Shown here in pieces: positions 8,984-18,914 of a stretch of 64,000 nt of DNA (positions are counted from its first letter, which is position 1; each line of letters begins with the position of its first letter). The stretch spans positions 1 through 64,000 of the forward strand of contig NZ_VWVM01000003.1 in NCBI RefSeq assembly GCF_008632075.1, written 5' to 3'. Under the pieces are notes generated by a model. That model made no database searches, was not told the origin of the DNA, and was given only the letters and a program-made list of their open reading frames with translations. A program made the translations under genes and the position numbers. The stretch is from Candidatus Pantoea gossypiicola. Its GTDB lineage: Bacteria > Pseudomonadota > Gammaproteobacteria > Enterobacterales > Enterobacteriaceae.

Positions 8984-10042
8984 TTAATCCTTCTGATGGC
9001 CGTAAACGCGCGGCTGGGTGTAGTAATCGATGAGCGGCACGCAAATGTTGGCCAGCAGCACAGCAAACGCCACGCCGTCAGGATAGCCGCCAAAGCTGCG
9101 GATCAGCCAGACCAGCAGTCCGATCAGCGCGCCATACACCAGACGACCTCGATTAGTGGTCGACGCGGTTACCGGGTCGGTGGCAATAAAGAACGCGCCC
9201 AGCATGGTGGCCCCGGAGAAAAGGTGAATCAGCGGACTATTCAGTGATTCCGGGGAGAAGAACCAGCCCAGCGTGGCGCAGAATGCCAGTGACAGCAGCA
9301 TGGCGACCGGGATATGCCAGCGAATCGCACTCTTCCACAGCAGGAACAGGCCGCCCGCCAGATAGCCGACGTTAACCCACTGCCAGCCGAGCCCGGCCAG
9401 CACGCCGCTGTAAATCGGCTGCGCCAGCAAATGTTCGGCACTGTGACCGGCACGTAAGCCGGTTTTGAAGGTATCCAGCGGGGTCGCCTGGCTGATGCCA
9501 TCCACACCCATCTGCAACTGCTGCATGGTATCGCCCGCCAGCGTGTGGCCACGGAACACCATGTTCAGACTGTCCATCAGGCCGGGTTTGATCGCCTGTA
9601 ACGTGTCAGGCGGCAGCCAGCTGGTCATCTGCACCGGGAAGGAGATCAGCAGCACCACATAACCGACCATCGCCGGATTAAACGGGTTCTGGCCCAGTCC
9701 GCCATAGAGCTGTTTGGCAATGACCACCGCAAAGAGGGTACCAATCACCACCAGCCACCAGGGTGCCAGCGGCGGCAGGCTGATACCGATCAGGATGGCG
9801 GTCAGCAACGCTGAGTTATCCGCCAGCGTGCTGGCGACAGGCGCTTTGCGCAGACGCAGAATCGCTGCCTCGGTCAGCCAGGCGGTAAGGGTCGCCAGTA
9901 AGACCTGCAGAACGGTGCCGTAGCCAAAGAAATAACACTGTGCAGCAAAGCCCGGCACCGCGGCCAGCACCACCAGCAACATGATGTTGCCGGTACTGCG
10001 GCGGTTATGGGTATAGGGAGAACTTGCAATACGAAAAGCCAT
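8984..10042 (-). CDS. rsxD: Electron transport complex subunit RsxD, covalent FMN membrane protein
   Basis: RsxD is a polytopic inner-membrane subunit of 352 residues. The flavin attachment motif SQAT is at 184-187, so Thr187 is the expected FMN site, as in E. coli. [11 protein letters not shown] and [18 protein letters not shown] are characteristic of the NqrB/RnfD family. Its start codon directly abuts the rsxC stop with no gap, which indicates translational coupling. Confidence 0.96.
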   Translation of the reverse strand: MAFRIASSPYTHNRRSTGNIMLLVVLAAVPGFAAQCYFFGYGTVLQVLLATLTAWLTEAAILRLRKAPVASTLADNSALLTAILIGISLPPLAPWWLVVIGTLFAVVIAKQLYGGLGQNPFNPAMVGYVVLLISFPVQMTSWLPPDTLQAIKPGLMDSLNMVFRGHTLAGDTMQQLQMGVDGISQATPLDTFKTGLRAGHSAEHLLAQPIYSGVLAGLGWQWVNVGYLAGGLFLLWKSAIRWHIPVAMLLSLAFCATLGWFFSPESLNSPLIHLFSGATMLGAFFIATDPVTASTTNRGRLVYGALIGLLVWLIRSFGGYPDGVAFAVLLANICVPLIDYYTQPRVYGHQKD

Positions 10043-12622
10043 TTAATCCTCAAGCGTCGTAGACGACTGCGCTTTACGCGCTTTGGCACGGGCGATGGCG
10101 GCGGCAATAGCGGCCTTGCGCGCATCATCGGGTTGATTCAGTTCAGGTGCCTGTTCAGGTTCAGCATTGGCGTTGTTGGCCTGCTCCTGAGCCTGTTCCG
10201 CTTTCTCTACCGCAAAGTGTGCGGCGGTGGCGAGCGCGGCGGCGTCACGTGAAGCGGCATCCGCATCACTTTCAGCCTGCGCGGCTCTCTTCGCTTTGGC
10301 GCGGGCGATAGCGGCCTGAACCGCGGCTTTACGCGGATCGGTTTCCACGGCGGCGTCCGGTGCGGCGTCAGTAACGCGCTCCGTTACCGCCGGAGTCGTG
10401 GCATCAGCGCCTTCAGCCTGCGCGGCTTTCTTCGCTTTGGCGCGGGCGATAGCGGCCTGAACCGCGGCTTTACGCGGATCAGTTTCCACGGCGGCGTCCG
10501 GAGCGGCGTCGGTAACGCGCTCCGTTACCGCCGGAGTTGTGGCATCAGCGCCTTCAGCCTGTGCGGCTTTCTTCGCTTTGGCACGGGCGATAGCGGCCTG
10601 AACCGCGGCTTTACGCGGATCGGTTTCCACGGCGGCGTCCGGTGCGGCGTCAGTAACGCTCACCGTTACCGCCGGAGTTATGGCATCAGCGCCTTCAGCC
10701 TGTGCGGCTTTCTTCGCTTTGGCGCGGGCGATAGCGGCCTGAACCGCGGCTTTACGCGGATCGGTTTCCACGGCGGCGTCCGGTGCGGCGTCAGTAACGC
10801 GCTCCGTTACCGCCGGAGTTGTGGCATCAGCGCCTTCAGCCTGTGCGGCTTTCTTCGCTTTGGCGCGGGCGATAGCGGCCTCGACGGCGGCTTTACGCGG
10901 ATCAACACTGGCGTCAGCAGCCGTATCAGCCGGTGAGACTTTCTTCGCTTTTGCCCTGGCAATCGCGGCTTCAACCGCCGCTTTACGCGGATCGACTGAC
11001 TGACGCGTCACCGGCTGAGTTTCAGCCTGCGCCTCGGCCTGACGCAGACGCGCCTGCGCATGGCGGGCTTCACGCTGCGCTTCAAGCGTCGCTTCATCCG
11101 GTTCAGCGGTCTGACGGGCTTTCACCCGCGCTTTGGCTGCCGCCAGTTCGCTGGTATCGGTGCGGGCCACACGCTGTTTCGCCTCTTCATGACGCGCTTC
11201 ACGGGCCTGTTTTTCACGCTCCAGACGCGCCTGACGCGCTTCGAAGCGGGCTTTGGCCTCCAGCGTACGTTTCGCTTCCAGATCGATGGCGCGCAGTTCC
11301 GCTTTTTCCTGACGGTAATATTGCACCAGCGGGATATTACTCGGGCAGACATAGGCGCAGGCACCGCATTCGATGCAGTCATCAATATGGTGTGCACGCG
11401 CTTTATCGTGATCGCCGCCCTGGCTGTACCAGTAAAGCTGCTGCGGCAGCAGCTTAGCCGGACAGGCGTCGGCACAGGCGGAGCAACGAATGCAGGACTG
11501 CTCTTCGTCGTTATTACCCATCTCACTGGAAGAGGGCGCAAGAATACAGTTGGTAATCTTCACCACCGGCACATCCAGCGATGGCAGGGTAAAGCCCATC
11601 AGCGGACCGCCCATAATCACCATCTGCCGCGGTGCAGGCGTGAAACCCACCTGATGCAGCAGATGGCTGATTGGCGTGCCAAGACGACTCCAGACGTTAC
11701 GCGGCTGGGCAATCGCCTCGCCAGTCAGCGTCACCACGCGTTCGGTGATCGGTTCACCATTGATAATCGCCCGCTTAACCGCCCAGGCGGTGCCGACGTT
11801 CTGCATCAGTACACCAATATCGGTCGAACGCCCGCCATGTGGCACTTCCATGCCGGTCAGAATGCGGGTCAACTGCTTGGCACCGCCGGAAGGATATTTG
11901 GTCGGGATCACCCGGATTTGCAGATCGCGCTCGCTACCCAGCGCCTGTTTCAGTGCGGCGATCGCTTCCGGTTTATTATCTTCAATGCCAATCAACACCC
12001 GCTCAGCCTGTAATACCCAGGCGAGAATGCGGCTGCCTTCCAGCACTTCGGCGGCATAATCCTGCATCAGGCGATCGTCAGCCGTGATGTAAGGTTCACA
12101 CTCTGCCGCATTGATAATCAGGGTTTTAACCCCCCGCAGGCCGCCTTTCAGTTTGGTGGCGGTCGGGAAGCCTGCACCGCCCAGACCCGCGATGCCCGCA
12201 TCATGAATTCGCTGCACGATGTCGGCGCGCGGATGCTGACGGTAGTCTGGCAGCGGATCGAGCGGCATCCAGCGGTCTTCACCATCGGGCGTCAGGAAGA
12301 TGCAGAGTTCGGACAGACCAGAAGGGTGCGCGGTCATATGCTGACCGATATCCTCAATCACGCCAGAGGTGGGCGCATGGACCGGCAGCATACGGCCGGT
12401 ACCAAAGGTCAGGGGCTGACCGCGCAGCACCTTATCGCCAGGCGCAACGCAGATCTCACCTTCATGGCCGATATGCTGTTTTAACGGAATAACAAAACGG
12501 TCCGGCAATGGCAGTTCGCTGAGCGGCGTGCCGTTGGACTGGGTTTTCATTTCTGGCGGATGAATACCGCCCTGAAAATCCCAGACCTTCTCTTTTTTCA
12601 GGAGGTTAAACAGATTAAGCAT
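10043..12622 (-). CDS. rsxC: Electron transport complex subunit RsxC with expanded C-terminal repeats
   Basis: RsxC is the peripheral NADH-oxidising subunit with FMN and iron-sulfur sites. This copy has 859 residues against 740 in E. coli K-12. The core ends with two 4Fe-4S motifs, [12 protein letters not shown] (about 375-390) and [12 protein letters not shown] (about 412-425). From about residue 540 onward the protein is an Ala/Lys-rich array: seven copies of D(P/A)RKAA(V/I)xAAIARAKA(K/R), the central ones in near-identical 47-residue units. The N-terminus [20 protein letters not shown] supports the start. It overlaps rsxB by 8 bases. Confidence 0.95.
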   Translation of the reverse strand: MLNLFNLLKKEKVWDFQGGIHPPEMKTQSNGTPLSELPLPDRFVIPLKQHIGHEGEICVAPGDKVLRGQPLTFGTGRMLPVHAPTSGVIEDIGQHMTAHPSGLSELCIFLTPDGEDRWMPLDPLPDYRQHPRADIVQRIHDAGIAGLGGAGFPTATKLKGGLRGVKTLIINAAECEPYITADDRLMQDYAAEVLEGSRILAWVLQAERVLIGIEDNKPEAIAALKQALGSERDLQIRVIPTKYPSGGAKQLTRILTGMEVPHGGRSTDIGVLMQNVGTAWAVKRAIINGEPITERVVTLTGEAIAQPRNVWSRLGTPISHLLHQVGFTPAPRQMVIMGGPLMGFTLPSLDVPVVKITNCILAPSSSEMGNNDEEQSCIRCSACADACPAKLLPQQLYWYSQGGDHDKARAHHIDDCIECGACAYVCPSNIPLVQYYRQEKAELRAIDLEAKRTLEAKARFEARQARLEREKQAREARHEEAKQRVARTDTSELAAAKARVKARQTAEPDEATLEAQREARHAQARLRQAEAQAETQPVTRQSVDPRKAAVEAAIARAKAKKVSPADTAADASVDPRKAAVEAAIARAKAKKAAQAEGADATTPAVTERVTDAAPDAAVETDPRKAAVQAAIARAKAKKAAQAEGADAITPAVTVSVTDAAPDAAVETDPRKAAVQAAIARAKAKKAAQAEGADATTPAVTERVTDAAPDAAVETDPRKAAVQAAIARAKAKKAAQAEGADATTPAVTERVTDAAPDAAVETDPRKAAVQAAIARAKAKRAAQAESDADAASRDAAALATAAHFAVEKAEQAQEQANNANAEPEQAPELNQPDDARKAAIAAAIARAKARKAQSSTTLED
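10264..10900. repeat. Tandem repeat array inside rsxC, 141-bp period
   Basis: The block that encodes GCGGGCGATAGCGGCCT (complement of IARA) recurs near 10300, 10441, 10582, 10723 and 10864, exactly 141 bases apart. Units differ by only a few bases, so duplication is recent or kept uniform by recombination. The period is a multiple of three, so unit gain or loss would keep the reading frame. Confidence 0.9.
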
Positions 12623-13193
12623 GAGTTTCTACCGGGATCACCCGTACAGGAATGGTATTCAAATCCCACTTCCAGTTAGCTGGCGTGGTGGCGACCGGAC
12701 GCATTTCAATACAGTCAGTCGGGCAGGGCGCGACACAGAGATCGCAGCCGGTGCAGACATCGCTCAGCACGGTGTGCATGGCGCGGGTTGCGCCGACAAT
12801 CGCATCCACCGGACAGGCCTGAATACATTTGGTGCAGCCAATGCAGTTGGCTTCATCGATGAACGCCACGGTGCGCACCGGCTCTTTTGCTGTTTCATCG
12901 CCATCAATCGGCTGCGGTTCAACGTTAAGCAGCGCAGCCAGCTTGAGCATGGTTTGCTCCCCGCCCGGCGCGCATTTATTGATTGCTTCTCCGTTGTTAC
13001 CGACCGCATCGGCATAGGGGCGGCAGCCCGGATAGCCGCACTGACCACACTGGCTCTGTGGCAGAATGGCATCAATCTGCTCAACGATAGGGTCTTCTTC
13101 GACCTCAAAACGGCGCGAGGCGTAACCCAGCAGAGCGCCGAACACCAGGCTCAGGGCACTTAATACGGCTACAGCAATCCAGATCGCGGTCAT
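12615..13193 (-). CDS. rsxB: Electron transport complex subunit RsxB, polyferredoxin
   Basis: RsxB is a 192-residue membrane-anchored iron-sulfur subunit. A single N-terminal helix (about 4-25) is followed by a cluster-binding motif with C49, C52, C57 and C74 (CGQCGYPGC...C). Two ferredoxin-type 4Fe-4S motifs come next, [12 protein letters not shown] and [12 protein letters not shown]. Start and stop codons of rsxA and rsxB share one base (TGATG). Confidence 0.96.
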   Translation of the reverse strand: MTAIWIAVAVLSALSLVFGALLGYASRRFEVEEDPIVEQIDAILPQSQCGQCGYPGCRPYADAVGNNGEAINKCAPGGEQTMLKLAALLNVEPQPIDGDETAKEPVRTVAFIDEANCIGCTKCIQACPVDAIVGATRAMHTVLSDVCTGCDLCVAPCPTDCIEMRPVATTPANWKWDLNTIPVRVIPVETHA

Positions 13194-13774
13194 CAGAATT
13201 TCACCAGACCGCTGAAGCCCATAAACGCCAGCGCCATCAGGCCTGCGGTAATCAGGGCAATGGAGTTGCCTTTGAACGGGGCAGGCACGTTGGCCAGCAC
13301 CAGTCGCTCACGCATCCCGGCGAACAACACCATGACCAGCGAGAAGCCGATAGAGGCACTGAATCCATACAGCGCAGCCTGCATAAAGGTGTGGTTAAGG
13401 TTAACGCTCAGCAGAGGCACACCCAGCACCGCACAGTTGGTGGTGATCAGCGGCAGGAAGATACCCAGCAGACGATAGAGCGACGGACTGGTTTTACGCA
13501 CCACCATTTCGGTGAACTGCACGACGACAGCGATCACCAGGATATAGGCCATGGTGCGCAGATAGATCAGATCCAGCGGCAACAGGATCAGGTGGTTAAC
13601 CAGCCAAGCGCAGATAGAGGCCAGCGTAATCACGAATGTCGTGGCGAGGCCCATGCCAATCGCCGTTTCCAGTTTTTTGGAAACGCCCATAAAAGGACAG
13701 AGGCCGAGAAACTTCACTAAGACGAAGTTATTCACCAGCACGGTGCCAACAAAGAGAAGCAGATAATCGGTCAT
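13193..13774 (-). CDS. rsxA: Electron transport complex subunit RsxA
   Basis: RsxA is the first gene of the rsxABCDGE-nth operon and encodes a 193-residue membrane subunit with six helices. Its sequence ([40 protein letters not shown]) is nearly identical to E. coli RsxA, including the family Cys of LGLCPF that helps bind a membrane-embedded iron-sulfur centre with RsxE. The operon lowers the SoxRS response by reducing SoxR. Confidence 0.96.
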   Translation of the reverse strand: MTDYLLLFVGTVLVNNFVLVKFLGLCPFMGVSKKLETAIGMGLATTFVITLASICAWLVNHLILLPLDLIYLRTMAYILVIAVVVQFTEMVVRKTSPSLYRLLGIFLPLITTNCAVLGVPLLSVNLNHTFMQAALYGFSASIGFSLVMVLFAGMRERLVLANVPAPFKGNSIALITAGLMALAFMGFSGLVKF

Positions 13775-13897
13775 TTTTTCGCCTGGGAGCCGGAAAGCGG
13801 CTTATTATCATTGATAGCGCGGCGTATCTCAATATCCGCGCCTCCTGCAAGGCGGCAGACAGCACTCAGAATTAAATTCCTGACATAACTCACAGCG

Positions 13898-14341
13898 TTA
13901 CGGCGCGATAAAGGTGGCTTTAACCCGCTTTGAACGTTTGAAATAGGGCACAAATACCGCCGCCGCAAGCAGTGACAGCAGTAACGTCTGAAGGGCACGG
14001 CTATCGGCAACCGGCGTAAAAGCGAAGGTTTTCAGCGCCAGCAGCACGGTGATCAGCAGCCAGAGCAGATAGTGGCGCGGCAAACGGCGGGAGCGTTTAA
14101 AGAAAAGCCAGCTGATCCAGAGGCTGTAGGCCCAGACCGCCACGGCGGTAAGCAGCGAAATAGCCCAGTAAGAGAGGAGTGTGCTGCCGTGTGAAAACAG
14201 CGCCACACGCCATTCCGGATTAAAGAGAGGGGTCAGATACATCGCCAGCACCAGAACGGTGGTTAACAGGGTCATTATCAGCCAGGCCAGCGGCAGCAAA
14301 AGCCAGCCACCAATTCGCGGCGCAGCAACCTGTTCATTCAT
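13898..14341 (-). CDS. ydgK: DUF2569 inner-membrane protein YdgK
   Basis: A 147-residue protein with four hydrophobic helices, starting MNEQVAAPRIGGWLLLPLAWLI. The GGWL motif and four-helix plan are those of the DUF2569 family, and E. coli ydgK sits at the same place between cnu and rsxA. Function is unknown. I start at 14341 because CAGGAA precedes this ATG and the longer frame begins in unlike sequence. Confidence 0.85.
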   Translation of the reverse strand: MNEQVAAPRIGGWLLLPLAWLIMTLLTTVLVLAMYLTPLFNPEWRVALFSHGSTLLSYWAISLLTAVAVWAYSLWISWLFFKRSRRLPRHYLLWLLITVLLALKTFAFTPVADSRALQTLLLSLLAAAVFVPYFKRSKRVKATFIAP

Positions 14342-14452
14342 CGTGGTTATTCCTGTCTCGGGGGAGTCGAAGCGCAGCAGGATAACATGTCCAGAGGGGC
14401 ACGCCCATCCGGACAAGGTCAGAGGTAAAGAGAGCGATTAACCAGCCGGAAA

Positions 14453-14668
14453 TCAGACCACGTAGCGCCACACCGTTTTAGGGACACAGCCAAGATCATA
14501 TAACCGTCCGCCAGAAACCAGCTCGGCACGACGATGATCGGCAGCCCGATACATATTGATGATTTCCATATCATTTGTAAGGGAGTAGTTAAGGTGATCG
14601 AAAAGCTTTTCCAGACTGTCTGAATTATTTACTTTGCGGAATTTAAGCAGGTAATCGTGCGCAGTCAT
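14453..14668 (-). CDS. cnu: Cnu (YdgT), Hha-family nucleoid-associated protein
   Basis: Cnu is a 71-residue helper of H-NS that also binds oriC. The protein from Met 14668 reads [20 protein letters not shown] and ends [10 protein letters not shown], matching E. coli Cnu along its whole length ([15 protein letters not shown] is identical). Two upstream in-frame ATG or near codons would add up to three residues. No strong ribosome-binding site separates the choices, so I used homology. Its position beside ydgK and rsxA is conserved; the small gene blr that follows it in E. coli was not found. Confidence 0.92.
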   Translation of the reverse strand: MTAHDYLLKFRKVNNSDSLEKLFDHLNYSLTNDMEIINMYRAADHRRAELVSGGRLYDLGCVPKTVWRYVV

Positions 14669-15351
14669 CATTGCCATAACAGATAGAAGTACAAAGGAGT
14701 GCTCAGTATAGGGGGCAAGCCAGGGCTGTCCAGATCGAGCCGGTTAAAAAAAACGAAAATCAGACTAAAGCACCTTACCAGCGATTAAAAGTCCAAATCT
14801 GCTATTTTTATGGCAGTCAGTGCCAGCCTGCCCGCACGATGATAGTAAATAGGGCATTGGCTCACAGAAATCCCTGCCGGAATGCATCGTTGAACGCGTA
14901 TTTTAAATATTATTTTACATTCCTTCAGGCCAGCCAATGCATCAACGCCTCCTTTCTGACAATTTCGGGCAGAAGAATTAATCCTTTTTAAACCACGCGC
15001 ATAGAAACGTTTCGCGCCCATTCAGCACGCGCAAACGACTGTGCGGGCAATCACAAATCCCATTTTTTGTTCAACGCAGGCCGGATAACCCATTTAGTAC
15101 GCCTGTCTGTAATCGTTTCCAGTGGCGTTAAGCATAAGCGATTCTGTTTATTACAATTATTTAACGAAGATTGTTTTATTACTCAGCCGTTTTATCCATA
15201 ACGCCGTAGCCAGCGAACCCGTACTGCTGCACGTAAGCCCTTTAAATTGCTCTGTTTTGTGAAGTATGTCGCCATTATGCACGCTTTTTTAGTCCAGTCT
15301 AAGCAGGCTCTCTACCCTAAACAGCAAACGCCTTTCAGAGGATTAAAAACT
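14669..15351. other. Intergenic region between cnu and ytfQ
   Basis: This divergent region of about 680 bases holds the promoters of cnu and of the ytfQRT-yjfF operon. A LacI/GalR-type operator candidate lies at 15108-15121. Short frames inside show no similarity that I recognise. It is the left junction of the 14-kb sugar block. Confidence 0.5.
15108..15121. promoter_or_regulatory. Candidate LacI/GalR-type operator for ytfQRT-yjfF
   Basis: TGTAATCGTTTCCA has the central CG and flanking TGTAA...TTCCA halves of GalR-like operators (E. coli gal operator core GTGTAAACGATTCCAC). It lies about 230 bases upstream of ytfQ. GalR/GalS control of this operon would make sense; no regulator gene is adjacent. 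Confidence 0.45.
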
Positions 15352-16308
15352 ATGTGGAAACGTTTACTTCTGACCACGCTGGTCAGCGCCGCGTTAACCG
15401 GACCGGTGCTCGCTGCAGATATGACGGTCGGCTTCTCGCAGGTAGGTTCGGAGTCTGGCTGGCGTTCGGCAGAGACCAGCGTGGCGAAAAGCGAAGCCAA
15501 AAAACGCGGAATCACCCTGAAAATCGCCGACGGGCAGCAGAAACAAGAGAATCAGATTAAGGCAGTACGTTCGTTTATAGCGCAGGGCGTTGATGCCATT
15601 TTCATCGCGCCAGTCGTACAGACCGGCTGGGAGCCGGTTCTGGAAGAAGCTAAAGACGCCAAAATCCCGGTTTACCTGCTGGACCGCGCCATCGTGGTCA
15701 AAGACAAATCGCTCTATCAGGCCGTAGTGACGGCGGACAACGTGCTGGAAGGCAAACTGATTGGCGACTGGCTGGTGAAAACCGTGGGCGACAAGCAGTG
15801 TAATGTGGTGGAACTGCAGGGTACCGTCGGTGCCAGCGTCGCGATCGATCGTAAGAAAGGCTTTGCTGAAGCGATCAGCAACCATCCAAACATTAAAGTG
15901 ATCCGCTCGCAGTCCGGTGACTTTACCCGCAGTAAGGGCAAAGAGGTGATGGAGAGCTTTATCAAGGCTGAGAACAACGGCAAAAACATCTGCATGGTTT
16001 ACGCGCATAACGATGATATGGCGATCGGTGCTATTCAGGCGATTAAAGAAGCTGGCCTGAAACCGGGCAAAGACATTCTGACCGGCTCGATTGATGGTGT
16101 ACCGGATATCTATAAAGCGATGCTGGCAGGGGAAGCCAACGCCAACGTAGAGCTGACACCGAACATGGCGGGTCCGGCGTTTGATGCGCTGGAGAAATTC
16201 AAAAAAGATGGCACGCTGCCGCCAAAAGTCATCAAAACCGAGTCGAAGCTGTTCCTGCCTGCTGACGCGCAGGCGGAGCTGGATAAGAAAAAGGGTATGG
16301 GTTACTGA
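15352..16308 (+). CDS. ytfQ: Galactofuranose ABC transporter, periplasmic binding protein YtfQ
   Basis: YtfQ captures galactofuranose (and galactopyranose) in the periplasm. The protein is 318 residues, the same as E. coli. It has a signal peptide MWKRLLLTTLVSAALTGPVLA cleaved before ADMTVGFSQ. Stretches such as GITLKIADGQQKQENQIKAV and ELQGTVGASVAIDRKKGFAEA match the E. coli protein. A longer frame exists upstream, but AGAGGA precedes the ATG at 15352 and the signal peptide begins there. A hairpin with a T run separates it from ytfR. Confidence 0.96.
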   Translation: MWKRLLLTTLVSAALTGPVLAADMTVGFSQVGSESGWRSAETSVAKSEAKKRGITLKIADGQQKQENQIKAVRSFIAQGVDAIFIAPVVQTGWEPVLEEAKDAKIPVYLLDRAIVVKDKSLYQAVVTADNVLEGKLIGDWLVKTVGDKQCNVVELQGTVGASVAIDRKKGFAEAISNHPNIKVIRSQSGDFTRSKGKEVMESFIKAENNGKNICMVYAHNDDMAIGAIQAIKEAGLKPGKDILTGSIDGVPDIYKAMLAGEANANVELTPNMAGPAFDALEKFKKDGTLPPKVIKTESKLFLPADAQAELDKKKGMGY

Positions 16309-16337
16309 TCCACAGACCCGTCCCAGACCAGCCGCAG

Positions 16338-16360
16338 ACCGCCTCTCGGGGCGGTTTTTC
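16338..16360 (+). terminator. Intercistronic terminator/attenuator after ytfQ
   Basis: ACCGCC, loop TCTCGG, GGCGGT followed by TTTTTC. It lies between the binding-protein gene and ytfR, 25 bases before the latter. Such a partial terminator would give more binding protein than membrane components. Confidence 0.7.
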
Positions 16361-16384
16361 ATGACGTAAGGCGGAGTGAGCAGA

Positions 16385-17905
16385 ATGACGACGCAAAATG
16401 ATACACCGCTGTTATCCATCAGCGGCGTCAGCAAAGGGTTTCCCGGCGTTAAAGCGCTGAGTAATGTTTCCTTTGATATTCGCAAAGGGGAGATCATGGC
16501 GCTGCTGGGGGAAAACGGTGCGGGGAAATCGACCCTGATAAAGGTACTGACCGGTGTTTACAGCCGTGATACCGGGACGATTAACCTCAATGGTGAGCCG
16601 ATTACCCCGCATAACACCGCGCAGGCGCAGGAGATGGGCATCGGCACCGTTTATCAGGAAGTGAATATGCTGCCGAACATGTCGGTGGCAGATAACCTCT
16701 ATATTGGTCGTGAGCCGCGTCGCTTTGGCATGATCGACCGTCGCCGCATGGTGCGTGATGCCGATGCGCTGATGCGGAACTACGGTTTTTCGCTCGATGT
16801 GACGCGCCCGCTGGGACACTACTCGGTGGCGATGCAGCAGATTGTTGCCATCTGCCGCGCGGTGGATCTTTCGGCACAGGTGCTGATCCTCGATGAGCCG
16901 ACAGCCAGCCTGGATGCCAGCGAAGTCGAAATGCTGTTTACCCTGATGGCGCAGTTAAAAGCCAAAGGGATGAGCCTGATTTTTGTGACCCACTTTCTCG
17001 ACCAGGTGTACCGCATTACTGACCGGATTACCGTGCTGCGTAACGGGCAGTTTATCGCCACCCGTGATACCGCCACGCTGTCGCAGATTGAACTGATTAA
17101 GCTGATGCTGGGTCGTGAACTGCTGGAGACGGCATTACAGCGTCAGGGCAGCACGCTGCGCAGTAATCAGCCAGTGGTGTCGTTTGAAGATTACGGCAGG
17201 AAGGGCACCATCGAACCCTTTAACCTGGCGGTGCGTCCCGGTGAGGTTGTGGGACTTGCTGGTCTGTTAGGTTCTGGCCGCACAGAGACCGCTGAAGTGC
17301 TGTTTGGTATTCGTCGGGCCGATCGCGGGACCGCGAAGATCAAAGGCAAAGTGCAGAAGATTACCAACCCGGCGATAGCCTCGCAGCTCGGCATGGGTTT
17401 TTGCCCGGAGGATCGGAAGACGGACGGGATTATTGGCGCAGCCTCTGTTCGCGAAAATATTATTCTGGCGTTGCAGGCGCAGCGCGGCTGGTTAAGGCCG
17501 ATTAAGAAGCGCGAGCAGCAGGTGATTGCCGATCGTTTTATTAAGAGTCTGGGCATTCGCACGCCGCACGCAGAGCAGCCGGTGGAACTGTTATCGGGCG
17601 GCAACCAGCAGAAGGTGCTGTTGTCGCGCTGGCTGGTGACTAAACCGCAGTTTTTGATTCTCGACGAACCGACGCGCGGCATTGATGTAGGCGCACACGC
17701 CGAGATTATCCGTTTAATTGAATCCCTTTGCGCCGATGGTCTGGCGCTGCTGGTGATCTCCTCTGAACTCGAAGAGCTGGTCGGTTATGCCGATCGGGTG
17801 TTGATCATGCGCGATCTGAAGCAGGTGGCCGAAATTCCGCTGGAGCAGCTTTCGGTGGCGTCGATCGTCAATGCTATCGCTGACGGAGGGGCAAAACATG
17901 CCTGA
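16385..17905 (+). CDS. ytfR: Galactofuranose ABC transporter, tandem ATP-binding protein YtfR
   Basis: A 506-residue sugar-type ABC ATPase with two nucleotide-binding domains. Domain 1 has Walker [10 protein letters not shown] (42-50) and Walker B LILDEPTAS (about 168-174), but its signature is degenerate (YSVAMQQ). Domain 2 has a degenerate Walker A (GLLGSGRTE) with a good signature (LSGGNQQKV) and LDEPTRGID. This asymmetry is normal for the family. I start at ATG 16385, eight bases after GGAG, rather than at a GTG three codons upstream. It overlaps ytfT by eight bases. Confidence 0.95.
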   Translation: MTTQNDTPLLSISGVSKGFPGVKALSNVSFDIRKGEIMALLGENGAGKSTLIKVLTGVYSRDTGTINLNGEPITPHNTAQAQEMGIGTVYQEVNMLPNMSVADNLYIGREPRRFGMIDRRRMVRDADALMRNYGFSLDVTRPLGHYSVAMQQIVAICRAVDLSAQVLILDEPTASLDASEVEMLFTLMAQLKAKGMSLIFVTHFLDQVYRITDRITVLRNGQFIATRDTATLSQIELIKLMLGRELLETALQRQGSTLRSNQPVVSFEDYGRKGTIEPFNLAVRPGEVVGLAGLLGSGRTETAEVLFGIRRADRGTAKIKGKVQKITNPAIASQLGMGFCPEDRKTDGIIGAASVRENIILALQAQRGWLRPIKKREQQVIADRFIKSLGIRTPHAEQPVELLSGGNQQKVLLSRWLVTKPQFLILDEPTRGIDVGAHAEIIRLIESLCADGLALLVISSELEELVGYADRVLIMRDLKQVAEIPLEQLSVASIVNAIADGGAKHA

Positions 17906-18914
17906 TTCCTCTATGACAACTGAAAAAATGCCACGTCGTAAGCTGAAGTTCCCGCCAGGGATGCCGCAAATCGCCGCGCTGATGCTGGTGCTGCTGATCG
18001 ACAGTCTGGTAGCCAATAACTTTTTTGCCGTACACCTGCAGGATGGCCGTCTGTTCGGCAGCCCGATCGATATTCTTAACCGTGCGGCCCCGGTTGCCCT
18101 GCTGGCAATTGGCATGACGCTGGTGATTGCCACCGGCGGCATCGATCTTTCCGTCGGGGCGGTGATGGCGATAGCGGGCGCGACTGCCGCCACACTGACC
18201 GTCGCCGGACACGGTGTGCCGTTTATTATTCTCTGCACGCTGGGAACCGGTTTAGCCTGTGGGTTATGGAATGGGGTGCTGGTGGCGCTGCTGCGTATTC
18301 AGCCATTTGTTGCCACGCTGATTCTGATGGTCGCCGGGCGCGGTATCGCTCAGCTGATTACGCAGGGGCAGATTGTGACGTTCGACAGTGACAGTCTCGG
18401 CTGGTTTGGTAACGGCTCGCTGTGGATGTTACCGGTGCCGGTCTGGATCACGCTGGTGGTGGCGCTGGCCGTCTGGCTGCTGACGCGCAAGACCGCGCTG
18501 GGTCTGTTTATCGAAGCCGTGGGGATTAATCTGCGCGCGGCCCGCAACGCGGGCGTGACCGGCTGGCTGGTGGTGATGTCGACTTATGCGATCAGTGGCG
18601 TCTGTGCCGCCGTTGCGGGTCTGATTGTCACGGCGGATATTCGCGGGGCGGATGCCAATAACGCCGGTTTGTGGCTGGAGCTGGATGCGATTCTCGCCGT
18701 GGTGATTGGTGGCGCATCGCTGATGGGTGGCCGCTTTAATCTGGTGTTGTCGCTGATTGGCGCGCTGATTATTCAGTCGATGAATACCGGGATTCTGCTC
18801 TCCGGCTTCCCGCCGGAGCTGAATCAGGTGGTGAAAGCGGTGGTGGTGATGTGTGTGCTGTTGCTGCAGTCACCGCGGTTTATTGCGATGTTGAAACGGA
18901 GACGCCCGACATGA
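17898..18914 (+). CDS. ytfT: Galactofuranose ABC transporter permease YtfT
   Basis: A 338-residue membrane protein of the ribose/xylose/arabinose permease family with about ten helices. IGMTLVIATGGIDLSVGAVMA is the conserved region of these permeases. GGAGGGG upstream of the ATG at 17898 fixes the start inside the end of ytfR. Its stop overlaps the yjfF start (ATGA), so the two permeases are probably made in equal amounts as a heterodimer. Confidence 0.95.
   Translation: MPDSSMTTEKMPRRKLKFPPGMPQIAALMLVLLIDSLVANNFFAVHLQDGRLFGSPIDILNRAAPVALLAIGMTLVIATGGIDLSVGAVMAIAGATAATLTVAGHGVPFIILCTLGTGLACGLWNGVLVALLRIQPFVATLILMVAGRGIAQLITQGQIVTFDSDSLGWFGNGSLWMLPVPVWITLVVALAVWLLTRKTALGLFIEAVGINLRAARNAGVTGWLVVMSTYAISGVCAAVAGLIVTADIRGADANNAGLWLELDAILAVVIGGASLMGGRFNLVLSLIGALIIQSMNTGILLSGFPPELNQVVKAVVVMCVLLLQSPRFIAMLKRRRPT

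Noticed and set aside
11060..12013. 317-codon frame antisense to rsxC
   Set aside because: Opposite the conserved core of RsxC; no start signal and atypical composition.
14785..15021. Possible blr or other small gene between cnu and ytfQ
   Set aside because: The peptide does not resemble Blr and lacks a clear membrane segment; no start signal.
15394..16497. 367-codon frame antisense to ytfQ
   Set aside because: It lies opposite a gene that matches E. coli YtfQ over its full length, and runs through the ytfQ-ytfR terminator. No family resemblance.
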